A stretch of DNA of 64,000 nucleotides from Prado023 sp963774745 (GTDB lineage Bacteria > Actinomycetota > Actinomycetes > S36-B12 > CAIYMF01), in NCBI GenBank assembly GCA_963774745.1, contig CAVZGE010000006.1, forward strand, positions 310,001 through 374,000. Direction: 5' to 3'. The notes below the pieces were generated by a model. The model was not told the DNA's origin and did not search any database. It worked only from the letters and a program-made list of their open reading frames with translations. Each line of letters opens with the position of its first letter. Position 1 is the stretch's first letter. The position numbers were made by a program, and so were the translations under genes. This document shows positions 54,088-61,595 of the stretch, piece after piece.

Positions 54088-54921
54088 ATGAACGTCGCGA
54101 TCGTTTCCGACTCGACTGGCTACCTCACGCCCGAACTCACCCCACCGGGACTCACCATCGTCCCGGTGGCGGTCATCCTCGAGGGCACGTCCTACGACGA
54201 GGGCACCGAGATCAGCGTCACCGAGGTGGCCGACGCCCTGCGCCGCAAGGCAGCTGTCTCGACCTCGCGGCCGGCGCCGGCCCGGTTCGCCGAGGAGTAC
54301 GCCCGGCTGGCCGACGAGGGCTACGACCACATCGTGAGCGTGCACCTCTCCGGGGACATGTCCGGTACCTACGACGCAGCGCGGATCGCTGCCCGCGAGG
54401 CGCACGTCCCGGTGACCGTCGTGGACTCGCGCACCGTCGGGACCGCGCTGGGCTTCGCCGCCCGGTCGGCGGCGCAGGTCGTCGCTGCCGGGGGGAGCGC
54501 CGACGAGGCAGCGGCCGCGGCGACCCGCCGGGCTGCGGCCTCCCGAACGTGGATCGTGGTCGACAGCCTCGACCAACTGCGCCGAGGGGGGCGGATCGGC
54601 GCGGCCCAGGCGCTGCTCGGCAATGCCCTGATGGTCAAGCCGATCCTGCAGATCACCGACGGGACCATCTCGCCCCTCGAGAAGCAGCGCACGATGGGCA
54701 GGGCGATCGCCCGGATGGCTGAGATCGCCAGCGAGTACGCGGGATCGGCCCCGGCCGACGTCGTGGTCCAGCACTGCGCGGCCCCTGAGCGGGCCGAGGA
54801 TCTCGCCGGCGCCCTGCGCGGCGCGCTTCCGACGGCCGACGTCCACGTGGTGGAGGTCGGTGCCGTGATCAGCGCGCACGTCGGGCTGGGCACCATCTCC
54901 GTGGCGGTGTGCCCCCGATGA
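54088..54921 (+). CDS. degV: DegV family fatty-acid-binding protein
   Basis: The 277-residue protein of the FakB/DegV fold presents fatty acids to a kinase or binds them. Signatures: VAIVSDSTGYLTPE at the N-terminus, STSRPAPARF, HLSGDMSGTYDAARIAA, and DSRTVGTALGF. It overlaps plsY by four bases, linking a fatty-acid carrier with a glycerol-phosphate acyltransferase. Confidence 0.92.
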   Translation: MNVAIVSDSTGYLTPELTPPGLTIVPVAVILEGTSYDEGTEISVTEVADALRRKAAVSTSRPAPARFAEEYARLADEGYDHIVSVHLSGDMSGTYDAARIAAREAHVPVTVVDSRTVGTALGFAARSAAQVVAAGGSADEAAAAATRRAAASRTWIVVDSLDQLRRGGRIGAAQALLGNALMVKPILQITDGTISPLEKQRTMGRAIARMAEIASEYAGSAPADVVVQHCAAPERAEDLAGALRGALPTADVHVVEVGAVISAHVGLGTISVAVCPR

Positions 54922-55562
54922 GTGCGGTCACCTGGCCCTCGGTGGGCGACGTGAACTGGGGCGCCGTCGTGGTCGCGGGAGCGGCCGGGTACGCCCTCGG
55001 GTCGCTGAGTCCCGCGGCTGCCGCTGCGCGCCTGCGGGGGGTCGACCTGCGCGGCAGTGGCTCGGGCAATCCCGGCGCCACCAACGCAGCGCGCGCCATG
55101 GGGGTGAAGGTCGGTGTCGTCGTCGGCGCCCTGGACGTCGCCAAGGGGTTCGCCCCGGTGATGATCTTCAACCGGTACGGCGAGCCCTGCGGCGAGGTGG
55201 CCGGCATCGCCGCAGTGCTTGGGCATGTCACCTCGCCCCTGCTCAAGGGCAGGGGGGGCAAGGGGGTCGCGACGTCGCTGGGCGCGATCCTCGCGATCGA
55301 GCCACTGTGGGCGGTGCCCGTTCTCGTGGGCTTCGGCGCCACCGTGGGCCTGACCCGCCAGGTGGGGATCGGTTCGGTGGTGGGGTCCCTGACGCTCGTT
55401 CCGACCTCGTTCGTGGTCTGGCGCGGGTGGGCCGGGGTCGGCTTCGCCGCCGGGATGTCCGGGCTGGTCGTGTACCGCCACCGCAGGAACATCCGGTCCT
55501 TCGTGGCCATGCTGCGTGACTCCGGGTCCAGCCCCGCGGTGCCGGAGGCGGTCCCCGCCTGA
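54918..55562 (+). CDS. plsY: Glycerol-3-phosphate acyltransferase PlsY
   Basis: Membrane enzyme that acylates glycerol-3-phosphate with acyl-phosphate, the first step in phospholipid synthesis. 214 residues, with about five membrane segments and the three conserved loops: GSLSPAAAAARLRGVDLRGSGSGNPGATNAAR, GHVTSPLLKGRGGKGVATSLGA and VYRHRRNIRSF. ATG 54918 overlaps the degV stop (ATGA). Pairing with degV suggests that fatty acid held by DegV ends up as acyl-phosphate for PlsY (inference). Confidence 0.93.
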   Translation: MSAVTWPSVGDVNWGAVVVAGAAGYALGSLSPAAAAARLRGVDLRGSGSGNPGATNAARAMGVKVGVVVGALDVAKGFAPVMIFNRYGEPCGEVAGIAAVLGHVTSPLLKGRGGKGVATSLGAILAIEPLWAVPVLVGFGATVGLTRQVGIGSVVGSLTLVPTSFVVWRGWAGVGFAAGMSGLVVYRHRRNIRSFVAMLRDSGSSPAVPEAVPA

Positions 55563-55634
55563 GGCCACGCGGTCGCAGGAGCGGGCTCGTCCACAGATCG
55601 TCCGCGACGGGTTCACGGGCCCGGCACCGGGCCC

Positions 55635-55640
55635 TAGCGT
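55635..55640 (+). promoter_or_regulatory. -10 hexamer TAGCGT for comEA
   Basis: Ends 7 nt before the GTG at 55648. Confidence 0.5.
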
Positions 55641-55647
55641 CACGGGC

Positions 55648-56541
55648 GTGAGCCGCACCCAGGACCTCGTCCTCGCCCGCCTGCGTCTCATCGCCCTGCG
55701 CTGGCAGGTGGGGACGCCAGGCGTCGCCGAGGCACCCGGCTCGACGGACGGACCCGGCGAGATCGCCGTGCCGGGCGCCGCCCATGCCTGGGCCCGCGAC
55801 CCCGGCGGTGGCGATGACGAGGTCGAGCAGGGCGCGGGCGAGTGGCTCGACCCGGACGGATCTGGTCACGGCGTGGCCCCGGAGGACCCTGCGGGGTGGC
55901 GCTCTGGAGGGGACCCACCCGATGGTGGTCCGACGTGGCCGGCGCTGGGGCTGTGGGGTCAGCTCGTGGGGCTCCTGGTGGTCCTCGTCCTGGTCGGTGG
56001 GGCCGCCGCACTGCTCACGTCCTGGCCCCGGGAACAGCCTGCCGCCACGGTCGCTCCCAGTGCGGGTGCCTCCGATCCGTTCGCCGAGCCGTTCCCGGCA
56101 GCCTCCCCGTCGCCAGCGGCCTCGGTGACAGTCCATGTCGTCGGTGAGGTCCGGGATCCCGGGGTCGTGGAGCTGCCCGCCGGTTCGCGGGTGGTGGATG
56201 CGCTCCGGGCTGCCGGGGGGCTGCGCCGGGGTGGCGAGCTCGGTGGGACCAACCTCGCCCGGGTTCTCGCTGACGGGGAACGGCTCGAGGTGGGCGGTCC
56301 GGAGACCGCCGTGGCCGGGGTCGCTGGTGGTCCGGCCGGGTCCCCGGGTGGCCTGCTGGACCTCAACTCCGCCACGGCCGAGCAGCTCGACGCCCTGCCC
56401 GGGATCGGTCCGGTCACGGCGGCGAAGATCCTCGCCTGGCGGTCGACGCACAACCGGTTCAGCGTGGTCGACGAACTGGCTGAGGTCCCGGGGATCGGCC
56501 CCCGGACCCTCGCCGACCTCCGCCCGTTGGTCCGTGTCTGA
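55648..56541 (+). CDS. comEA: ComEA family DNA-binding protein
   Basis: Surface DNA receptor of the competence uptake machinery. The 297-residue chain has a long acidic/Pro N-terminal region (1-105), one membrane helix (LWGQLVGLLVVLVLVGGAAALL), an SLBB domain (VTVHVVGEVRDPGVVELPAGSRVVDALRAAGGL), and two helix-hairpin-helix motifs (LDALPGIGPVTAAKIL, LAEVPGIGPRTLADL). GTG 55648 has TAGCGT 7 nt upstream, marking the start over an earlier in-frame ATG. Followed by comEC. Confidence 0.92.
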   Translation: MSRTQDLVLARLRLIALRWQVGTPGVAEAPGSTDGPGEIAVPGAAHAWARDPGGGDDEVEQGAGEWLDPDGSGHGVAPEDPAGWRSGGDPPDGGPTWPALGLWGQLVGLLVVLVLVGGAAALLTSWPREQPAATVAPSAGASDPFAEPFPAASPSPAASVTVHVVGEVRDPGVVELPAGSRVVDALRAAGGLRRGGELGGTNLARVLADGERLEVGGPETAVAGVAGGPAGSPGGLLDLNSATAEQLDALPGIGPVTAAKILAWRSTHNRFSVVDELAEVPGIGPRTLADLRPLVRV

Positions 56542-56667
56542 GGGGATGGGGCGGCGACGGCGACGGCGGCGTCCGCGGAGCCGGTTCGCGCCCCGAGAGC
56601 CGGCGGACCTGGGGACCCCGATCTGCGGCTGGCCCCGATCGTCGGAACCCTCTGGGCGGGCGAGGCG

Positions 56668-59034
56668 TTGGTCCTCCTCGTCCACCCCACGCGACCTGCG
56701 GCCTGGGCTGGTGGCGCCGCGGTGCTGATCGCAGCGGGTCTCGTGGGCGTGGTCGCGGTGGCGCGGCGCGGGTCCGACGGCGCTGTCCGCGGCCGGCCCG
56801 GCGGCGGGCGACCGGGCGGGGATCCGCCCGCAGCGCGGGCACGCCCGGGGGGTCTGCCCCTGATCGCGCTGCTCATCGGGGTGTGCGGGCTCGGCCTGGG
56901 TATCGGGGTGGGCTCGGCGCACCTCGCGCGCCTGCATCCTCCCGTGCTGGAGCGTGCTGCTCACCAGGGTGCGGTGATGCGCGTCGAGGCGACCGTCACG
57001 GGCGACCCGCGGGCAAGCGTCCCGGCTGACGACGGTGGCCGCCCGATGGCGCCGACCTGGTCGGTGCCCGCGAGGCTGGGCGGCCTCGTCGTGCGGGGCC
57101 GCACCTACTCGGTTCGGGCCCCCGTGCTGCTGCGGGGTGCCGAGGTGCGCCTGCTGCGCTACGGAACGCGGATCGCGCTGTCCGGTCGCGCCGCGGAGTC
57201 ATGGTCGCCGGAGGCGCAGTCGCTGACCCTGCAGGTCCTGGGTCCGGTCCAGGTCCGATCGCCACCGGGGCCGGTGGCGCGGGCGACGACCCGGGTCCGG
57301 GATGCCTTCCGGGAGGCGTGCTCCGGGCTTCCGGCGGACGCCGGGGCGCTCCTGCTCGGGCTGGCGGTCGGTGACGAGTCCACCCTGCCGGTGGACCTCG
57401 ACGCGGCCATGGTCCGCGCGGGATTGGCGCACCTCACCGCCGTCAGCGGGTCGAACACCTCGCTCGTCGTGGCGATCGCGATGGCGGCGGTGGCCGGACT
57501 CGGCCTTGGCTGGCGGGCTCGCGTCGTGACGTGCCTGGTGGTGCTGTCGGCCTACGTGATGCTGGTCAGGCCCCAGCCCAGCGTGCTGCGGGCAGCCGCG
57601 ATGGGCGTGGTCGCCCTGGTCGCCCTCTCGACCGGCGGCCGCCGCCGCGGACCGCCGGCCCTGCTGGCCTCGGCGCTCGTCCTGCTCCTGGTCCTGCCGC
57701 AGTTCGCGCTGTCGTTGGGGTTCGCCCTGTCGTTCGCCGCAACGGCGGGGTTGCTGGTCCTGGGTCCGCCGATCGCTCACCGCCTGGGCCGGTGGCCGGC
57801 CAGCTCGTGGATGCCGGAGCCGATCCGTGCCGCTCTCGCGGTCGCGGCGGCAGCACACCTGGCCACCCTTCCGCTGGCGATCCTCATGGGCAACGGCGCC
57901 AGCCTCGTGGCCCTGCCCGCCAACGTGCTCGTGACCCCCCTGGTGCCGGTCGCCACCGTTCTGGGGTTGGCCGCTGCCCTGCTCGCCCCGGCCGCACCAG
58001 GTCCGGCGGCCCTGATCGCCACAGCTGCCTCGCCGGCGACGGCGGCCATCGCACGGGTCGCACGGATCTCCGCGGAGCTGCCGTTCGGGGTGCTCGACGT
58101 GCCCTCCGGCCCCGTCGGTGCCGTGGGCTCGGCGGTGGTCCTGGCGCTCGCCGTCACCGCCGCGGCCCGCGGCTGGCGGCCCTGGCGGCAGCGGCACCTC
58201 GTGCTGGGGATCGCCAGCGCGATCGTCCTTGCCCTGGTCATCGGCCACGGTCGGGATGCCCGCTGGCCACCGCCGGCCTGGGTCGTCCTGGCCTGTGACG
58301 TCGGTCAGGGTGACGGCCTGCTGATGCGCGCACCCGGATCCGACCAGGCGCTGCTGGTCGACGCGGGGCCCGATCCTGAGCGGATCGCCGACTGCTTGGA
58401 CGACTCCGGGGTCGAGCGGCTCGCCGTGCTGATCACGCACTTCCACGCCGACCACGTCGACGGGCTGTCGGCGGTCCTCGGGCGGTGGCCGGTGTCGGCG
58501 GTCCTGACCACGCCCGTCCCCGAGCCGGCCGATGGTGCCTCCCTGGTGGTCGAGCGGGCGCGCGCGGCCGGTGTCCCGGTCCGCCTCGTCCGCGCCGACG
58601 ACCGCCTCACCGTGGCAGGGGTGGCCCTGCACATCCTGTGGCCCGCGCGCCGCATGGAGGCGTCACCGGCGAACAACGCCAGCGTCGTGGCTGTGGCCGA
58701 GGTGCCCTCCGGCCACGGGACGATCCGTGCCCTGCTGACCGGGGACGTCGAGCCGGAGGCCCAGTCCGTGCTGATGGCGCGCCCGCCACCCGGGGCGCAG
58801 GTCGTCAAGGTGCCGCACCACGGGTCGCGCTACCAGGTGCCGCAGTTCGCGCGGTGGTCCGGGGCGCGGATCGCCCTGTTCTCGGTCGGCCGGGACAACG
58901 ACTACGGGCACCCCAGCGAGTCGACGCTGCTCCAGTACCGCGCGGCCGGGGCGCGGGTCGGTCGTACTGACCAGCAGGGCGACCTCGCGGTGGTCCCTGC
59001 TGCGGGCGGCCTCGCCCTGCTCGCCCGCCGGTGA
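56668..59034 (+). CDS. comEC: ComEC/Rec2 family DNA-uptake channel protein (5' end uncertain)
   Basis: Membrane channel and nuclease-like protein for transport of single-stranded DNA. Order: membrane helices and DUF4131-like OB region (RVEATVTGDPRASVP), Competence domain (AGLAHLTAVSGSNTSLVVAIAM) with about eight helices, and a metallo-beta-lactamase-like domain (ACDVGQGDGLLMRAPG, LITHFHADHVDGL, VKVPHHGSRYQ). The listed start is TTG 56668, but protein-like sequence in this frame (DLRLAPIVGTLWAGEALVLLV) extends up to 56542 without any start codon. ATG 56546 lies one frame away; one extra G in GGGG 56548-56551 would join them. So the true gene probably begins at 56546, five bases after comEA. 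Confidence 0.9.
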   Translation: MVLLVHPTRPAAWAGGAAVLIAAGLVGVVAVARRGSDGAVRGRPGGGRPGGDPPAARARPGGLPLIALLIGVCGLGLGIGVGSAHLARLHPPVLERAAHQGAVMRVEATVTGDPRASVPADDGGRPMAPTWSVPARLGGLVVRGRTYSVRAPVLLRGAEVRLLRYGTRIALSGRAAESWSPEAQSLTLQVLGPVQVRSPPGPVARATTRVRDAFREACSGLPADAGALLLGLAVGDESTLPVDLDAAMVRAGLAHLTAVSGSNTSLVVAIAMAAVAGLGLGWRARVVTCLVVLSAYVMLVRPQPSVLRAAAMGVVALVALSTGGRRRGPPALLASALVLLLVLPQFALSLGFALSFAATAGLLVLGPPIAHRLGRWPASSWMPEPIRAALAVAAAAHLATLPLAILMGNGASLVALPANVLVTPLVPVATVLGLAAALLAPAAPGPAALIATAASPATAAIARVARISAELPFGVLDVPSGPVGAVGSAVVLALAVTAAARGWRPWRQRHLVLGIASAIVLALVIGHGRDARWPPPAWVVLACDVGQGDGLLMRAPGSDQALLVDAGPDPERIADCLDDSGVERLAVLITHFHADHVDGLSAVLGRWPVSAVLTTPVPEPADGASLVVERARAAGVPVRLVRADDRLTVAGVALHILWPARRMEASPANNASVVAVAEVPSGHGTIRALLTGDVEPEAQSVLMARPPPGAQVVKVPHHGSRYQVPQFARWSGARIALFSVGRDNDYGHPSESTLLQYRAAGARVGRTDQQGDLAVVPAAGGLALLARR

Positions 59035-59086
59035 CCCGTGCCGCGGGCGCGTCGCGTTGTCACAGCGACGTGGGATGCTGGCGCCG

Positions 59087-60154
59087 ATGAACACGCCCGC
59101 GAACGTCACCCCGGTGCCCACCGCCCCGGCCCCGCTGACCCTGCTGACCGGCTCCGAGCCGTTCCTGCTCAGCCGGGCGGTCGCGCGCGTGGTCGCCGCC
59201 GCCCGCGCGATCGATCCCCAGGTCGATCGCCGGGAGGTGGACGCCCAGGCCCCCGATGCCCAGGGGGACCTGCTCACCGCACTGTCCCCGTCGCTGTTCG
59301 GAGGGGCCGCCGTGGTGGTGGTCTCCGAGCTGGCCGACGCGTCGGCGCAGGTCATGGCCGCGCTGAGGGCGGGCCTCATGGATCTCCCGGCGGACACCTG
59401 GGTGGTGGCCCTGCACTCCGGTGAGCGCAACAAGCGGGCCCTGGACGAGCTGCGGTCCCTGCAGGTGCCCGGTGGACTCGTGGAGATCCCCTGCGCGAAG
59501 GTGAAGGCGGGGCGGCCCACCCGCGAGCTGCTGGAGCACGAGGCGCGGCGTGCCGGTCGGCGGATCACCTCCGATGGCGTGGACGCACTGGTCATGGCCC
59601 TCGGATCCGACATCGCGCTGCTGGTCGGCGCGCTCGAGCAGTTGGTCGCCGACAGCCCCGAGGACCCGATCGATGCCGCCGAGGTGACAGCCAGCTTCGC
59701 CGGGGTGGCGGAGATGAGCGGATTCCAGCTGGCCGATGCCGTCTGGGAGGGCCGGGCGCTGCTGGCGGTGCAGCGGCTGCGGTGGGCCCTGGTCAGCGAG
59801 ACGATCTCGGGTGCCGCTGCCGTGGGTTCGCTCGCGGCCGGGCTGCGGGCCATGGTCAAGGTCGCCGGCGCGCCCCGGGGGATGCCCGAGGCCGACGTCG
59901 CCCGTCTGGCCGGAGTGCCCCCGTTCAAGGTGCGCACCCTGCGCTCCGCGGCCACCAACTGGGAACCGGCGCAACTGGCGCATGCCGTGCGGCACCTGGC
60001 CACCGTGGACGCCCAGATGAAGGGTGGTCTGCGCCCCGGTGAGAGCCTCGAACCGGCCCAGAAGGTCAGGGCGCTCGAAGCCTTCGTGGTCGACACCGTG
60101 GGCCTCCAGGAGCGCCCTGCGGTCAGGGGGCGGGGCGGTCCCACGGCTCGGTAG
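59087..60154 (+). CDS. holA: DNA polymerase III subunit delta
   Basis: Clamp-loader subunit that opens the beta clamp. The 355-residue chain is divergent but typical: PLTLLTGSEPFLLSRAVARVV at the N-terminus, GGAAVVVVSELADAS, LMDLPADTWVVALHSGERNKRALDELRS, and C-terminal helices (LAHAVRHLATVDAQMKGGLRPG). ATG 59087 is used rather than an in-frame TTG 30 nt upstream; GATGCT (59074-59079) 7 nt before it may be a weak -10. Located between comEC and rpsT, as across actinobacteria. Confidence 0.93.
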   Translation: MNTPANVTPVPTAPAPLTLLTGSEPFLLSRAVARVVAAARAIDPQVDRREVDAQAPDAQGDLLTALSPSLFGGAAVVVVSELADASAQVMAALRAGLMDLPADTWVVALHSGERNKRALDELRSLQVPGGLVEIPCAKVKAGRPTRELLEHEARRAGRRITSDGVDALVMALGSDIALLVGALEQLVADSPEDPIDAAEVTASFAGVAEMSGFQLADAVWEGRALLAVQRLRWALVSETISGAAAVGSLAAGLRAMVKVAGAPRGMPEADVARLAGVPPFKVRTLRSAATNWEPAQLAHAVRHLATVDAQMKGGLRPGESLEPAQKVRALEAFVVDTVGLQERPAVRGRGGPTAR

Positions 60155-60187
60155 GTCCGGATTTGGCCAGCAGTGGGGGTCGTCCGG

Positions 60188-60193
60188 TATCCT
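60188..60193 (+). promoter_or_regulatory. -10 hexamer TATCCT for rpsT
   Basis: Gives a leader of about 105 nt before the GTG at 60304. Leader length would allow S20 autoregulation (inference). Confidence 0.5.
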
Positions 60194-60303
60194 GATTGTC
60201 TGCCCGCCGGCTCACGGCGGCCACAGACCGTGCAATCAGACCGTGCGAGTACCCCATCGGGGTCGATCGCGGCCCCCGGACCAGGAAGACGAAGGCTCAC
60301 CAC

Positions 60304-60564
60304 GTGGCGAACATCAAGTCGCAGCTCAAGCGGATCAAGACCAACGAGAAGGCGCGCCAGCGCAACAAGGCCGTCACCTCCAGCCTGAAGACCTCCGTTC
60401 GCCGCTTCCGTGAGGCGGCCCAGGCCGGCGACGTCGAGAAGGCCCAGGAGTACGCGCGCACCGCGTCGCGCCAGCTCGACAAGGCCGCCAGCAAGGGCGT
60501 CATCCACCGCAACCAGGCCGCCAACCGCAAGTCGGCCATCCAGAAGCAGGCCGCGAGCCTGTAG
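60304..60564 (+). CDS. rpsT: 30S ribosomal protein S20
   Basis: An 86-residue 16S-rRNA-binding protein, ANIKSQLKRIKTNEKARQRNKAV to the basic NRKSAIQKQAASL. The GTG at 60304 is the canonical start (M-A-N-I-K). A longer in-frame extension to 60196 is not conserved-looking and overlaps the leader. Promoter at 60188 and a stem-loop after the stop. Confidence 0.97.
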   Translation: MANIKSQLKRIKTNEKARQRNKAVTSSLKTSVRRFREAAQAGDVEKAQEYARTASRQLDKAASKGVIHRNQAANRKSAIQKQAASL

Positions 60565-60599
60565 TCGATCGACCGGGCTGTCCCGGTCGGTCCGCGCCA

Positions 60600-60624
60600 G
60601 CGCCATCCGTCCCGCGGGTGGCGC
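60600..60624. terminator. Stem-loop after rpsT
   Basis: A 10-nt stem with one mismatch (60600-60609 with 60615-60624), 36 nt past the rpsT stop. Confidence 0.5.
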
Positions 60625-60773
60625 TTCGCCATGTCCGGGCATGTCCGGGCACCTGCGGGCGGCGAGGTGCGCGGGGCCTGCCGCTGCTCCGTGCCCGGGA
60701 CTCAGCCTGATGACCCCGGCTATGGTGGCAACAGGGCCCCGGCTGGTGGGGCGCTGAATCCGGGAGGTGCCAG

Positions 60774-61559
60774 ATGGGTCCCACGAGCATCGTGCACGCG
60801 GGCGAGGCAGGGCTGACCACCGTCGTCGAGGGCATGGCCAAGATGCGTGAGGCGCTGCCCGACGGCATCCGTGAGGCGGCGGATCGCCGGCTGGGCGCGG
60901 ACTCCGCCCTCGGCAAGGGCGTGCTGGCCATGGTCGACACGGTGGCGGAGGAGTCGGCCAAGGCCAAGGCCGAGAAGGCGACGCACGCGGCGGAGGTCGC
61001 ATCCGCCAGGGCCGCGACCGCGGCTGACCTCGAGAAGAGGGCGCTGGCCCTCGTGGCCACCACCGAGGCGGCCGCCAAGGAGACGCGTGGGCGCGGCGGG
61101 AAGATCCTGCTCGGTGGCCTCGCCCTGGGTGCCGCGGCTGGCGGGGCGTACTTCGTCTGGAGGCGTCGCCAGGCGGCAGCGGCGGCGCACCTCTCCGGCG
61201 AGGGTGAGTGGGGTGCCCCCACGAGCGCTCCGGCGAGTCCGGTGACGCCGTTCATGGCAGGTGTGGCCGACGAGCAGAGCCCGGACGTGGTCGACGAGGA
61301 CTTCGCGCACGAGGTCGATGCTGCTGCCGACGAGTTCGCGGCCGAGGTCGTCGACGCGATCGAGGTCCCGGGCGAGGCGGCTCACGAGCATGTCGAGGAC
61401 GCCCCTGAGCCCGCTGAGCCGTTCGTCCCCGGCGTCGCCGACGAGCAGAGCCCCGACGTGGTGGACGAGGACTTCGCGCACGAGGTCGATGAGGTGGCCG
61501 ACGCCATCTCCACGGCCGTCGTCGACGCGGTCGAGGCGCCGGAGGGCAAGGACGCGTAG
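60774..61559 (+). CDS. Uncharacterised membrane protein with a duplicated acidic segment
   Basis: No family recognised. The 261-residue chain has an N-terminal Ala/Lys/Glu-rich helical region (VDTVAEESAKAKAEKATHAAEVASARAAT), one membrane helix (ILLGGLALGAAAGGAYFVW) followed by RRRQ, and a very acidic C-terminal tail. The tail contains a 20-residue sequence repeated exactly at 61260-61319 and 61431-61490 (GVADEQSPDVV...). GGGAGG lies 7 nt upstream of the ATG; TATGGT (60721-60726) may be the -10. The tail may be disordered. The gene lies between rpsT and lepA. Confidence 0.75.
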   Translation: MGPTSIVHAGEAGLTTVVEGMAKMREALPDGIREAADRRLGADSALGKGVLAMVDTVAEESAKAKAEKATHAAEVASARAATAADLEKRALALVATTEAAAKETRGRGGKILLGGLALGAAAGGAYFVWRRRQAAAAAHLSGEGEWGAPTSAPASPVTPFMAGVADEQSPDVVDEDFAHEVDAAADEFAAEVVDAIEVPGEAAHEHVEDAPEPAEPFVPGVADEQSPDVVDEDFAHEVDEVADAISTAVVDAVEAPEGKDA

Positions 61560-61595
61560 CCGGGGGTCGGGCCAACCTGTGGGACCATATCCCTC

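Noticed and set aside
55585..55594. TCGTCCACAG before comEA as a DnaA or competence box
   Set aside because: One mismatch to the DnaA box, single copy, and no established competence box of this form in actinobacteria that I can cite.
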